DNA of 64,000 nt from an uncultured Phocaeicola sp. (GCA_944320815.1 CALUIZ010000001.1:159056-223055); one strand, 5' to 3'; counted from the first letter of the stretch, positions 42,954-52,752 are shown. Program-made: numbers and translations. The notes: generated by a model from the sequence alone, not told the origin.

Positions 42954-45900
42954 ATGAAAAACAAACATGTAAAATCTGACTGCAGAGGGATTCCCTTCAT
43001 CACACATCGCTTCCGCCAAAGGGGCATATATGCATGCCTGTGCGCGGCTATGTGTATTCTCCCTGCATCAGAAGCATTCGCACAGAGCAGTGGGAACAAC
43101 AGGCAGACCCCTAAGGAGAAAGTGACAGGAAAAACAACCTACAAGGGTGTGGTAATAGATGACACGGACATGCCTTTGCCGGGTGTGAACATCACCTACA
43201 GAAACGCCAAAGGGGCCGGAGCGATAACGGACGTGAACGGTGAATTTACCATTACGGTGCCCGACAACGTGCATAACCTTATTTTCTCGTATGTGGGAAT
43301 GATGAACCAGACGGTGCGCGTGGCAGGAACTTCCGGTAAAATCAAGGTAAGAATGGAACCGGATGCAGTTGCATTGAAGGAAACGGTCGTGACCGGTATC
43401 TACACGCGAAAGGCGGAAAGCTTTACCGGTTCTATGGCAACCTATACGGAAGACGAACTGAAAATTGTGGGAAACAACAATGTGCTTGAAAGCCTGAAGG
43501 CACTCGACCCGGCATTCGTGGTACTGGAAAACAATCTGGCGGGTTCTGACCCGAACGCCACGATGAACCTGAACGTGCGAGGAAACACCAACATCGTAGG
43601 ACTGGAAACCGAATACAACACCAACCCGAACCAGCCTCTGTTCATTCTGGACGGATTTGAGACGACTCTCTCCACCATCACCGACCTTAGCATGGACCGC
43701 GTGTCGAGCATCACGATTCTGAAAGATGCCGCCTCTACCGCCATCTACGGTGCCAAGGCTGCCAACGGTGTGGTAGTTGTGGAAACCAAGAAGCCCGAAC
43801 CCGGAAGGCTCCGCTTCAACTACAACGGTAACTTCACCGTGGAATGGGCCGACCTCTCGGACTACAATCTGATGAACTCGCAGGAGAAGCTGGAATATGA
43901 ACGTCTGGCCGGATATTATGGAGGACTCGACGAGAACGGACTCATCATTGACGAAGGGCAGCGCGAAATTTATAACCAACGCCTGTTCCGTGCCAAGAGG
44001 GGCATCGACTCCTATTGGCTGAATGAACCTCTCCGTACGGGATTCACCCAAAGCCACAATATCTTCGCTGAAGGTGGTGACGCGGCATTCCGCTATGGTA
44101 TCGGACTGACTTACACGCAGACCAAGGGTGTGATGAAGAATTCTGACCGCGACGTGCTGAACGGCAATATCCAATTGACCTACCGTATTGACAAGTTCGC
44201 ATTCAGCAACCAGACGAACATCACCAATACGGACATCGAAAACCCGACTGTGTCCTTCAGCCAGTTTGCACAGACCAACCCGTTCTACGACAAGCGCAAT
44301 GAATACGGAGAAATAGAACAGGTGCTGGACGCGGTGGCGACGCTCAACGGAACGCAATACATCGCCAACCCCATATGGGACTTGCAGCAAAGAAGCTACG
44401 ACAAGAGCAACCAGCTGAACTTCACCAACAACTTCCAGATTGAATATCGCCCGATTGACGAACTGCGAATCCGTGCCAAATTCGGACTCGTGGTGGGACG
44501 CGTGAATGCGGAAGCCTTCAGCTCGCCCGAGATGAGCGAGTTCCTGAACACGGATGAAATGGAAAGGGGACGCTACAAAGAATCAAGCACAAGAAGCTCC
44601 TCCTACGACGGCAGTCTGGACATTTCATACGGACGGACATTCGGCGACCATACGGTGAACGCCATCGCCGGTATGCAGATCAGCCAGAACAATTCTGACT
44701 TGTCGAGCTTCAGTGCAATCGGCTATATGAGCGACCTGTTCTCGAACCCGAACTTCTCGAACGGGTATCCGGACGGCGGAAAGCCATCGTCATCCATCAA
44801 CAAGGCACGCACAGCCAGCTATTATGCCAACTTCAACTACGGGTATAAGCTGCGTTATCTGGTCGACTTCAACCTGCGTACGGACGGAGCTTCCGTATAT
44901 GGTGTCGACAATCCGTTCTCTACCACATGGTCATTGGGTCTTGGATGGAACGTGCACAATGAAGCCTTCTTCCAGCAGACCGATGTGCTGAACTATCTGA
45001 AGCTGCGCTACTCTGTGGGTAACCCGGGAAACTCCAACATAAACGCAAAACTGGCGAACAGCATCTACACTTATGCAACCGGCTACCCCAATATGTTTGG
45101 TCTGGCCGCACTGGTAAGCTCATGGGGAAACACGGGACTGAAATGGCAGCGTACCAACGACCAGAACTGGGGTATCGACCTTGAGATGTTCCGCAACCGT
45201 CTGCGCCTGACAGTCGACTATTTCATCAAGCGCACCGACCCGCTGCTCCTGAACATCAACTTCCCGCCCTCGACGGGTATCTCCAGCGTGCCGATGAACA
45301 TCGGTGCGATGAAGAACAAGGGTGTCACGCTTACGGCCAGCTACATGCTGATGCGACAGAAGGACTTCAACTGGACAATCAACGCCAACCTGCGCCATAT
45401 CAAGACTACCTATTATAATATAGGTGACCTGCTCGAAAAATACAACGAGGAGGGACGCACCAACCAGACGCTGACACGTTATTATGACGGTGCAAGCAGC
45501 ACGGCCATGTATGCAGTGCGTTCGGCAGGAATCGACCCGATGACGGGTAACGAAATCTTCATCCGCAAGGACGGTTCATACACTTACGACTGGGATGCAT
45601 CGGACGAAGTGGTATGCGGAGACACCACGCCCGACATCGAAGGTACGTTCGGCACTTACCTCTATTGGAAGGGATTCTCGCTCAATGCAATCTTCACCTA
45701 CCGTTATGGCGGACAGGCGCAGCTCTCCACACTGTTCAACAAGGTGGAAAACATCAGTGAAACGCAGATGAAATACAATCAGGACAAGCGTGCGCTGTAC
45801 GACCGCTGGCAGAAACCGGGCGACTACGCCAAATTCAAACGCATTGACGACACCAGCACCACCAACATGTCATCCCGCTTCATCGCCGATGACAACACGC

Positions 45901-46091
45901 TGGAGTTCACATCTCTTTCACTGGGATACGAAACGACAACCGCCAAATGGCTGCAGGCCATCGGCGCATCGGCATTCAATGTACGCATTTACGGAAACAA
46001 CCTGTTCCGCCTGTCTACCATCAAGGAAGAACGAGGAATCGACTATCCGTTCTCACGGAACATATCCGCTTCCGTAGGTTTCCGCTTCTAA
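42954..46091 (+). CDS. SusC/RagA-family TonB-linked outer membrane transporter
   Basis: This complete 1045-residue SusC homologue has a signal peptide ending EAFAQ (about residue 44), a carboxypeptidase-like regulatory domain (about 65-140: YKGVVIDDTDMPLPGVNITY), a TonB-box region LKETVVTGIYTRKAES, a plug with VSSITILKDAASTAIYGAKA, and a barrel ending in the aromatic SVGFRF. It imports a SusD-captured ligand across the outer membrane using TonB energy. SusD follows 18 bases later, and three further lipoprotein or secreted genes complete the operon. No glycosidase gene is linked, so the cargo may be a peptide, glycopeptide or other nutrient. Confidence 0.96.
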   Translation: MKNKHVKSDCRGIPFITHRFRQRGIYACLCAAMCILPASEAFAQSSGNNRQTPKEKVTGKTTYKGVVIDDTDMPLPGVNITYRNAKGAGAITDVNGEFTITVPDNVHNLIFSYVGMMNQTVRVAGTSGKIKVRMEPDAVALKETVVTGIYTRKAESFTGSMATYTEDELKIVGNNNVLESLKALDPAFVVLENNLAGSDPNATMNLNVRGNTNIVGLETEYNTNPNQPLFILDGFETTLSTITDLSMDRVSSITILKDAASTAIYGAKAANGVVVVETKKPEPGRLRFNYNGNFTVEWADLSDYNLMNSQEKLEYERLAGYYGGLDENGLIIDEGQREIYNQRLFRAKRGIDSYWLNEPLRTGFTQSHNIFAEGGDAAFRYGIGLTYTQTKGVMKNSDRDVLNGNIQLTYRIDKFAFSNQTNITNTDIENPTVSFSQFAQTNPFYDKRNEYGEIEQVLDAVATLNGTQYIANPIWDLQQRSYDKSNQLNFTNNFQIEYRPIDELRIRAKFGLVVGRVNAEAFSSPEMSEFLNTDEMERGRYKESSTRSSSYDGSLDISYGRTFGDHTVNAIAGMQISQNNSDLSSFSAIGYMSDLFSNPNFSNGYPDGGKPSSSINKARTASYYANFNYGYKLRYLVDFNLRTDGASVYGVDNPFSTTWSLGLGWNVHNEAFFQQTDVLNYLKLRYSVGNPGNSNINAKLANSIYTYATGYPNMFGLAALVSSWGNTGLKWQRTNDQNWGIDLEMFRNRLRLTVDYFIKRTDPLLLNINFPPSTGISSVPMNIGAMKNKGVTLTASYMLMRQKDFNWTINANLRHIKTTYYNIGDLLEKYNEEGRTNQTLTRYYDGASSTAMYAVRSAGIDPMTGNEIFIRKDGSYTYDWDASDEVVCGDTTPDIEGTFGTYLYWKGFSLNAIFTYRYGGQAQLSTLFNKVENISETQMKYNQDKRALYDRWQKPGDYAKFKRIDDTSTTNMSSRFIADDNTLEFTSLSLGYETTTAKWLQAIGASAFNVRIYGNNLFRLSTIKEERGIDYPFSRNISASVGFRF

Positions 46092-46109
46092 TATCTAAAA
46101 ACTACGAAT

Positions 46110-47618
46110 ATGAAAATAAAAACTTTTATCAGAAATATTACACTTGCCGCAGCATTGTCCGCATCTTTCACTTCCTGCTCCGAATGGCTGAAAGTGGACA
46201 TGGAGGACGGTATCATGGAAGATGCGCTCTATAGCGAGAACGAGGGGTTCATGATTGCACTGAACGGCATCTACAGCAGTCTGAACGGCACTTACGGGTC
46301 TTTCTGGAGCATGGGGGCCATCGATGTGATGGCACAGCTCTACAATGTGCCCCAGACAAGCGACCATCCTTACAAGATTTATGCCAACTACAACTACGAA
46401 GACAGTAATTTCGACACCAGTTCAGGCAATCTGTGGACCAACCTCTACAATCTGATTGCCAATATCAACGTGCTGATTGATCACTGCGACACGGAAGGAA
46501 GTGCCATCAGTGAACGTTACTATCCGATTGTCAAGGGAGAAGCGCTGGCATTGCGCGCCATGCTGCATTTCGACCTGCTCCGCTTCTACGGACCGATTTA
46601 CGGACCGGACACGGAATCGCAGCCGGCCATCCCCTATCTTGACATTCCGAACAACAAAGAAGTGGTGGCCATCTCAAGTGCCAAGGAAGTGACGGAAAAG
46701 GTGCTGAAGGACCTGACGGATGCAGCCGAACTGCTCAAGGATGACCCGATACGCACGGATGGAGTAATGGCCTCCGAGTCTGACCAGCCCAACGAAAACA
46801 ACGACTTCCGCTACCGTCAGTATCGTCTGAACTATTATGCTGTGCAGGGACTGCTTGCCCGTCTCTATATGTGGAAAGGTGACAAGACCGCCGCATACAA
46901 CTGTGTAAAGCCCTTGCTGACGGAGATAGAGGAAAAAGCGACCTTCCCATGGGTTACCCGCGCCAACGCAACAAATCTGGAAGCTCCCGACCGTCTTTTC
47001 TCCACAGAAGTGATGTTCGCTTTGTATAATACCAGCAGGGAAACTCTGTTCGACAGCCAGTTCAATCAGTCGCTGGAAGGAAACGCGCTGACTTTCATCG
47101 GAGGCATGTCGGGCGACGACTCTAAAGTGGAGGCCTTCTACGGACCGAACAGTGCAAGCGACTATCGCAGGAGAATGTGGGAGGTCATCGCGTTCAGCGG
47201 CTCTGAGGAAGAAGAAGGCACCACTGCGGGCAACACTTCTGCCTATTTTCTGAAATATGAAGACATCGAGACCACTTCACATGCACGGTATATGATTCCG
47301 CTCATGCGTATCAGTGAGATGTATCTGATTCTGGCAGAATGCACGACCGACCTGCAGGAGGCTATCGACTGCATAAACAAAATCCGGTGGCAGCGCAACC
47401 TGACGGAAGAAATCACGTTTACGGAAGAGGAACGCATGAAATATATTCAGGAAGAATTTGCACGCGAAGTGATCGGTGAAGGGCAGTTGTTCTATTTCTA
47501 CAAACGCCATGCGATGAGCAAGATACCTTCCGGAACAGAAGCCGGCGGTGAGTTCAGCATGCCGATATCCAAATATGTGGTGCCACTGCCGAAAACAGAG
47601 ACTGATAACCGTCAATAA
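46110..47618 (+). CDS. SusD/RagB-family nutrient-binding lipoprotein
   Basis: This 502-residue lipoprotein (SFTSC near residue 21) has the SusD signature regions: an N-terminal helical part after ALYSENEGFMIALNGIYSSL, the AEALRAMLHFDLLRFYG-type segment (GEALALRAMLHFDLLRFYG, about 146-164), and the C-terminal RISEMYLILAECTTDLQEA followed by INKIRWQRNL. SusD forms the hinged lid over SusC at the cell surface and binds the ligand. Length is normal. It is co-transcribed with SusC. Confidence 0.95.
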   Translation: MKIKTFIRNITLAAALSASFTSCSEWLKVDMEDGIMEDALYSENEGFMIALNGIYSSLNGTYGSFWSMGAIDVMAQLYNVPQTSDHPYKIYANYNYEDSNFDTSSGNLWTNLYNLIANINVLIDHCDTEGSAISERYYPIVKGEALALRAMLHFDLLRFYGPIYGPDTESQPAIPYLDIPNNKEVVAISSAKEVTEKVLKDLTDAAELLKDDPIRTDGVMASESDQPNENNDFRYRQYRLNYYAVQGLLARLYMWKGDKTAAYNCVKPLLTEIEEKATFPWVTRANATNLEAPDRLFSTEVMFALYNTSRETLFDSQFNQSLEGNALTFIGGMSGDDSKVEAFYGPNSASDYRRRMWEVIAFSGSEEEEGTTAGNTSAYFLKYEDIETTSHARYMIPLMRISEMYLILAECTTDLQEAIDCINKIRWQRNLTEEITFTEEERMKYIQEEFAREVIGEGQLFYFYKRHAMSKIPSGTEAGGEFSMPISKYVVPLPKTETDNRQ

Positions 47619-47637
47619 CTAACAAAATCAACGAGAC

Positions 47638-48528
47638 ATGAAAAAGTTTGGATTTGCTATAATGACAGCCGCAATGTCTTTCTCTCTTCTCGCATCGTGC
47701 GAAAAAGAACTGATGTCTTATGAGGGAGAAGACGGAATTTATTTTGACGTACGCTGGGGAAATGAGGCCCGCGAAGGATATTGGGCGCACCAATACTACA
47801 CACCCGTAGAGTTCGGGACAATGGACATTGACGTGACTACGTATGACGTGAGAGTGAGGGTGACGGCCAGCGGCACTCCAAAAGATTATGACCGCCCGTT
47901 CTCGATAACCATCGGAGCGGACAGCACAACCGCCGTGGCGGGCGAGGATTACGAAGCCTTTCCTATGGACTATGTGCTGAAAGCCGGCGAACAGTATGCG
48001 TATATCGACATCAAGATGAAACGTTCGGAAAAGATGCAGAAGGACACCATCACGCTCCAGCTCCAGCTCCAGCCGAACGAATACTTCACCTGCCCTTTCA
48101 CCAATTATGCGGACAACCCGCAGTCTGACCCTCCGCAGACAGGATACGGATACAACACCAATGCCGAGGAACACAAGATTGTGGTAAACGACGTGATGAG
48201 CCGGCCGGACGGATGGATCGGTGGATACAACAACTCCGGGACAGGAATCATGGGTAACTTCTCGCCGACAAAATGGCGTCTGATGATGGAAATAACCGAT
48301 ACGAACATGGCAGACTATGCCTCTGCAGAAACAATGCCGACGGCAAGGGCAAATGTCATCTGCGACAAGTTTGCCCGCTATCTTCTGGAACAGGCTGCCC
48401 TTGGACGCGAACATGCCGTGCTGGATGAAGACGGAACCATGATGTGGGTGAACGCCATTACAACAATAGACCCAGACAAAGCCTGGAATCCGTTTACTAC
48501 ACTCGACGAATATTACGGAGGAGAATAA
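47638..48528 (+). CDS. DUF4843 lipoprotein
   Basis: This 296-residue lipoprotein has signal SLLASC (about residue 21) followed by EKELMSYEGEDGIYFDVRW, the usual opening of DUF4843 proteins. The body is beta-rich with Calx-beta-like segments (VAGEDYEAFPMDYVLKAGEQ and YIDIKMKRSEKMQKDTITLQ). DUF4843 lipoproteins occur with SusC/SusD pairs and PKD-like lipoproteins in Bacteroidota and probably help bind ligand at the surface. Function is not established. It is 19 bases after SusD. Confidence 0.88.
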   Translation: MKKFGFAIMTAAMSFSLLASCEKELMSYEGEDGIYFDVRWGNEAREGYWAHQYYTPVEFGTMDIDVTTYDVRVRVTASGTPKDYDRPFSITIGADSTTAVAGEDYEAFPMDYVLKAGEQYAYIDIKMKRSEKMQKDTITLQLQLQPNEYFTCPFTNYADNPQSDPPQTGYGYNTNAEEHKIVVNDVMSRPDGWIGGYNNSGTGIMGNFSPTKWRLMMEITDTNMADYASAETMPTARANVICDKFARYLLEQAALGREHAVLDEDGTMMWVNAITTIDPDKAWNPFTTLDEYYGGE

Positions 48529-48550
48529 CCCATTTTTATATGCTTGAATC

Positions 48551-50185
48551 ATGAAAACGAAATATATACTTACAACCATCTTGAGCGGAATGACAATTCT
48601 TTCCGCCTGTGTGGACGACAAAGGGTCCTACGACTACCGCGACCTCAACGAGGTGACGGTAGAAGGACTGCAGGACTACAGCAGTCCTTACAGCGTAATG
48701 GCCAAAACCGGAATTCTGGATATAAACCCGACGGTGAAAGGAACCATACTGGGTGACGACGAGAGCCAGTACGAATATACATGGTATGCTTGTCAGAGCG
48801 AGATTGCCAGCGACAACCATGACCACACCGTATTGGGACGGGAAAAGCACCTGCACACCAATGTGGACCTGAATCCGGGCGTGTATAATCTGTACCTGCT
48901 CGTCAAAGACAAGACGACGGATCAGGAATGGATTATCGGAAACATGTCACTGAGCGTGACGACTCCGCTCACCACAGGATTCTATGTGTTCGGCGACAAT
49001 CCTGACGGCACGGTAGGCATGGACTTCTTGAGTATGCCGGGAAACGGAGGGGGCGATACTGCCGTAGTGAACAACATCTTCATCAACTCGCCTCAAATCC
49101 GGGGAGCGGAAAACCTGTTCTACAGGGGGTACACCGCGAGACCGGGTGCCATCATCGATCTCTGGGCTGTGACCGAGTCTGGCTCGTACAGAATCGAATG
49201 TTCCGTACAGGAGAAGATGACATTCGACATCGACCCCACTTACAACGAGGAGCTGATGTTCTTCTCTGACATGATGGCACGCCCCGTGAAGATTGTGGAC
49301 GCGTTCCCACATCAGGTGAGCGGCGGAAGTGCTTTCTTCAATCCGAACTACCGGGGATACATCACCGAAGATGCCATCGTGGGAGGAGGCTTCGTGAGTG
49401 GAGGGGAATCCTACAGTAATCCTGTCAACCGCTATACGGCTGCTTCGACCGAACTGTTCAAGCCCTACAAAACCATGTTCTATATGGCTGACGGAACTTC
49501 CATCCTCGGATATATGGTTTATGACCTGGACAACGATCGGTTTGTCACCCTGAATGGAAACTACATGTTCCTGACCACAAAGTACTGCCGGCAACTGACT
49601 GACAATCCCGGCGACCCGTTCCCGTGGAACCAGAACGGACGCACCATTGTCTACGGAACAAACGCCGCAATCTACAGCTATGCCATCATGAAGGACAAGG
49701 ACAACGACACGAACTTCTATTTGTACGAAATGTATGTGTACAGCTATCTGAGTCCGTACAAGGCGAGCTGCTCGGCATTCACCACAGACGACGCTCCGGA
49801 ATTTGACAAGGCGAGCCATTTCGCCATCGCCTATCAGACTATAGACTACGCCATCATCCTGTATGCTGTGGGCAACAAGCTGTATCAGTTCAACTATAAT
49901 ACCAAACAGGCCCAACTGGTGCGCGAGTATGACGGAGAAATCACCTATCTGGCATACGACTGGAGAGTGCCCGCTTCAGCAGACAATGACGGAACCCGCT
50001 ATCTTGTCTGCACCTACAACGAGTCGGCCGCCGACTCCAACGAGAGAGGCACTATTTATATGTACACCATCGACCAGTCGCTGAAACTCAGTCCTGTAAT
50101 GAAGGGACCGGACCAGAGCGAGGAGTTCATCTACCATACTCCTTTGAAGGTAGTGAAACTGGAATACCGCAACAGCTCACTATAA
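48551..50185 (+). CDS. PKD-like family lipoprotein
   Basis: This 544-residue lipoprotein has signal TILSAC (about residue 20) and then VDDKGSYDYRDLNEVTVEGL, typical of the PKD-like family found beside DUF4843. Two Ig/PKD-like beta domains (about 30-135) precede a C-terminal part with propeller-like repeats (about 140-544, for example FYVFGDNPDG and YLAYDWRVPASADNDGTRYL). It is most likely a surface accessory protein of this SusCD locus. No enzyme motif was recognised. It is separated from DUF4843 by 22 bases and followed by two perfect hairpins. Confidence 0.83.
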   Translation: MKTKYILTTILSGMTILSACVDDKGSYDYRDLNEVTVEGLQDYSSPYSVMAKTGILDINPTVKGTILGDDESQYEYTWYACQSEIASDNHDHTVLGREKHLHTNVDLNPGVYNLYLLVKDKTTDQEWIIGNMSLSVTTPLTTGFYVFGDNPDGTVGMDFLSMPGNGGGDTAVVNNIFINSPQIRGAENLFYRGYTARPGAIIDLWAVTESGSYRIECSVQEKMTFDIDPTYNEELMFFSDMMARPVKIVDAFPHQVSGGSAFFNPNYRGYITEDAIVGGGFVSGGESYSNPVNRYTAASTELFKPYKTMFYMADGTSILGYMVYDLDNDRFVTLNGNYMFLTTKYCRQLTDNPGDPFPWNQNGRTIVYGTNAAIYSYAIMKDKDNDTNFYLYEMYVYSYLSPYKASCSAFTTDDAPEFDKASHFAIAYQTIDYAIILYAVGNKLYQFNYNTKQAQLVREYDGEITYLAYDWRVPASADNDGTRYLVCTYNESAADSNERGTIYMYTIDQSLKLSPVMKGPDQSEEFIYHTPLKVVKLEYRNSSL

Positions 50186-50244
50186 TCCGGATACGGATTT
50201 ACAATAAAGTTCTTTCCGGAACGGACAGAAGTTCCGGAAAGAAC
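50184..50244 (+). other. Two tandem perfect hairpins between PKD-like and thioredoxin genes
   Basis: A 6-bp stem (AATCCG-GATA-CGGATT, 50184-50199) overlaps the stop codon. A perfect 14-bp stem follows, GTTCTTTCCGGAAC (50209-50222) with GTTCCGGAAAGAAC (50231-50244). No T-run follows the large one, so it is probably an mRNA-stabilising or partial-termination element that lowers thioredoxin expression relative to SusCD, not a full terminator. Confidence 0.6.
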
Positions 50245-50283
50245 GATACATAAACCATACAAACAGATCATTACTGAACAATT

Positions 50284-51366
50284 ATGAAAAAGATTCTACT
50301 ATCCATGCTGGCATTCCTGCTGGCACTCCCCATGGTTGCCCAGACAAACTTCCGCGCAATCTCCTACAGTGAGGCCATCCAGCAGGCCAAGAATGAGAAC
50401 AAGATGGTTTTCATCGACTTCTATACCGACTGGTGCGGACCCTGCCGGAAAATGTCGCGCGACGTATTCCCGCAGAAATCTGTCGGCGATTACCTGAACG
50501 GACAATTCGTCTGCATCAAGCTGAACGCTGAAAAGGAAGGTCTGGAACAGGCCAAACGCTTCAATGTGAAAGCCTACCCTACCTTTATCGTACTGGACAC
50601 CAATGAAACGGTGAAAATGCACATCGAAGGCGCGCTGAGTGCGGAAGCGTTCGTGACAAAGGTGAAAAACGAGCTGAACCCCGACATGACTCCCGAACGA
50701 ATGAAGCAACGCTATGAAGGCGGAGAACGTACACCGGAATTGATAAACGCCTATGCCCTGTCACTCATGGAGCAGAAGAAGGAACAGGAAGGATTCAAGG
50801 TGATAAACGACTACTTCAACTCGCTCAGCGACGAGCAGAGACTGTCGGCCGACAACTTCTTCCTTTTCTCACGCTACACATTCAGCCTGAATGACCCGAA
50901 GGGTGAATTTCTTGTGAACAACTTCGGACGCGCCGAGGCTTCCATCCGCAAGGATGCCGCGACACTGGTCGACAGACTCTTCCGCCGCGAAATAATCACA
51001 TATCTCTCCGGACACAAGTTCGCGACCAAAGAATACAATGAAGCAGACTATCTCAAACTGAAGAATCAGATCGTGAAGCTGGGACTTGACAAGAGCTACC
51101 CCTACCAGCCGCTGTTCAGCCTGATAGAATGCTACGCGAAGGGAGACATGGAAGCATATTTCACGATGGTCAAGTCGGAAAAAGAGGCGATGAACGAGGA
51201 AGACTTTGAACTGGTACTGCTCAACACTTCACGTCTGTACCCGCAGAACTCACCGATACTTCCGGAGGTGGCCAAATACATCCGGTCGCTGCTGCCTGAA
51301 CTGCGCGGCTCGTCCATCATGATGATGGGACGTCTGCTGATGAACATCGAAAAGACAGACCAATAA
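50284..51366 (+). CDS. Secreted thioredoxin-fold protein with helical C-terminal domain
   Basis: This 360-residue protein has a signal peptide ending PMVAQ (about residue 20), a thioredoxin domain (about 25-140) with active site DWCGPCRKMS and cis-proline loop KAYPTFIVL, then an all-helical region (about 145-360) of unknown role. The N-terminal pattern YSEAIQQAKNENKMVFIDFY is like DUF255/TlpA-type thioredoxins that act outside the cytoplasm. It probably reduces or forms disulfides in the periplasm, perhaps for the cysteine-containing cargo or proteins of this SusCD operon. It stands 98 bases after the PKD-like gene, across the hairpins. Confidence 0.87.
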   Translation: MKKILLSMLAFLLALPMVAQTNFRAISYSEAIQQAKNENKMVFIDFYTDWCGPCRKMSRDVFPQKSVGDYLNGQFVCIKLNAEKEGLEQAKRFNVKAYPTFIVLDTNETVKMHIEGALSAEAFVTKVKNELNPDMTPERMKQRYEGGERTPELINAYALSLMEQKKEQEGFKVINDYFNSLSDEQRLSADNFFLFSRYTFSLNDPKGEFLVNNFGRAEASIRKDAATLVDRLFRREIITYLSGHKFATKEYNEADYLKLKNQIVKLGLDKSYPYQPLFSLIECYAKGDMEAYFTMVKSEKEAMNEEDFELVLLNTSRLYPQNSPILPEVAKYIRSLLPELRGSSIMMMGRLLMNIEKTDQ

Positions 51367-51406
51367 CTTCCACACGACCTTTGCAGGAACATCACAGCCT
51401 GCCACA

Positions 51407-51467
51407 TAAAAAAACGACCCGTCATTCTAGTCAAACCGGTTCCCGTGCACTTAGAATGGCGGGTCGT
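51407..51467. terminator. Bidirectional Rho-independent terminator
   Basis: ACGACCCGTCATTCTA (51414-51429) pairs with TAGAATGGCGGGTCGT (51452-51467) with one G-T pair around a 22-base loop. Seven A lie on its left, giving a strong T-run for the minus-strand lipoprotein transcript; the plus-strand side has only CTTTG. It closes two convergent units. Confidence 0.85.
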
Positions 51468-51598
51468 CTTTGAATAGAACAACAGGCAGTTTCAATCAAA
51501 ACAATCTTAATCTTACGGAAAAACTAAATCTATCGAAAACTATATCTAAAATCAAACATCTTCATTTATTATAACGGAAAGGCAACCGTTTGGTTCAC

Positions 51599-52021
51599 TC
51601 AATATCCGAAAAATGTAACCGGATATCCGTCAAGAAGGCAGTCGATGCGCCGGTCATACATGTCCATATTGTCCATGAACGAGTAATCGCCTCCCCCATA
51701 GTTCATACGGATACTCGTGTAGAATGAGTCATACCAGTCCCACGTGAACACATAGCGGTATTCCTGCACATATCCCCAGCGGTCCTGAAAACGGATATAA
51801 TCCTCGCCCGTATTGTTGGGATAAAAACAAATCTCCTGCCGATGATAGCCGTCAGCGTCCGACCATTCGTCCACCCACACGAAGCTGCAGAGATATTCCG
51901 TGCTCTCGCGATAGCCAAGCGTATTGTTGCCGATTGAGAAATCCACCTCACACGAAGAAAGGGAAACCACCAACACCGCCAGCGCGGACATATAATAAAA
52001 TTTCCGAATTAAAGTCTTCAT
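51599..52021 (-). CDS. Small lipoprotein of unknown function
   Basis: This is a 140-residue lipoprotein with signal MKTLIRKFYYMSALAVLVVS ending LSSC (about residue 24), then EVDFSIGN. The mature part is short, acidic and very rich in Tyr and Trp (FVWVDEWSDADGYHRQEICF, YVFTWDWYDSFYTSIRMNYG), probably a small beta barrel or sandwich. I place the start at the ATG ending at 52021: AAAGGAGG lies seven bases upstream, unusually strong for this phylum, and a -7 element sits at 52054. In-frame codons back to 52081 lie upstream of that promoter. No function can be assigned. Confidence 0.75.
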   Translation of the reverse strand: MKTLIRKFYYMSALAVLVVSLSSCEVDFSIGNNTLGYRESTEYLCSFVWVDEWSDADGYHRQEICFYPNNTGEDYIRFQDRWGYVQEYRYVFTWDWYDSFYTSIRMNYGGGDYSFMDNMDMYDRRIDCLLDGYPVTFFGY

Positions 52022-52053
52022 AACACGTCCTCCTTTGGTTTGTTTGTCTGATG

Positions 52054-52061
52054 CAAAGATA
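52054..52061 (-). promoter_or_regulatory. -7 element for the small lipoprotein gene
   Basis: TATCTTTG on the minus strand matches TAnnTTTG, with a TTTG 17 bases upstream. Confidence 0.5.
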
Positions 52062-52116
52062 GGAAGGCATGCTGAAAACAAAAAAAGATTATTCCTAAGA
52101 ATTCAGAGGAAAATCC

Positions 52117-52752
52117 CTACCGCCTGTAGGGGTTTTCCGAAAGGACCGCTCCAAGCGCGTCACGCCAGTCCTCACCGTTGGCGGGACAGTAAGTCAGGAA
52201 ACCTGCCCTCTTCCCCGCCTCCACATTCGACGCCCCATCGTCTACGAACAGCGTCTCGGACGGCACCACCCCACTGTCTTCAATCATGTAGCGGAAAATG
52301 CGCTCGTCGGGCTTCGTCACTCCGATGCGGTACGACAGATAAAGCTTGTCGAAATAAGCGTCCAGCGGCTTTCCCTGGGGCGAGAAACGTTCGCTGCACG
52401 CCCAGCCCATCACATAAGGATTGGTGTTACTGAGCACATACAGGCGGTAACGGCGACGCAACTGTTCGAGACACTCCAATATCGCCTCGTCCACTCCGGT
52501 AAAGAACCCCATCCATGCCTGCTGCGTCTCTTCCCAATCCAGCGTACGTCCGCACAGTTCGCCCAGCCTCTTCTGGAAACAGGCAGTGTCAATCACCCCC
52601 TCCTCCAGTTCCTGAAAGATGCCGGTCTGATGATACTTGTCCAGGCGGCTGTCAGCGTCGGCCAGTCCCAGCCGGACAAAAGCCTCCACCGCCTTCTCCC
52701 GGCTGATGGGAGCAATCACTCCCCCGAAATCGAATACTATATTCCTGATCAT
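52117..52752 (-). CDS. HAD-superfamily (subfamily IA) phosphatase
   Basis: This 211-residue protein has motif I as VFDFGGVIAPIS (about 6-17; the second Asp of DxD is replaced by Gly, as in the YihX-like branch), motif II YVLSNTNPYV (about 109-118), the motif III Lys in YRIGVTKPDERIF, and motif IV LFVDDGASNVEAGKRAG (about 172-188). It most likely dephosphorylates small sugar phosphates or nucleotides in the cytoplasm, with alpha-D-glucose-1-phosphate a known substrate of YihX. A cap domain of helices lies between motifs I and II. Confidence 0.9.
   Translation of the reverse strand: MIRNIVFDFGGVIAPISREKAVEAFVRLGLADADSRLDKYHQTGIFQELEEGVIDTACFQKRLGELCGRTLDWEETQQAWMGFFTGVDEAILECLEQLRRRYRLYVLSNTNPYVMGWACSERFSPQGKPLDAYFDKLYLSYRIGVTKPDERIFRYMIEDSGVVPSETLFVDDGASNVEAGKRAGFLTYCPANGEDWRDALGAVLSENPYRR

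Noticed and set aside
43068..44390. 440-codon minus-strand frame inside the second SusC gene
   Set aside because: It is antisense to a well-supported SusC gene and low in family-like content; a codon-bias artefact.
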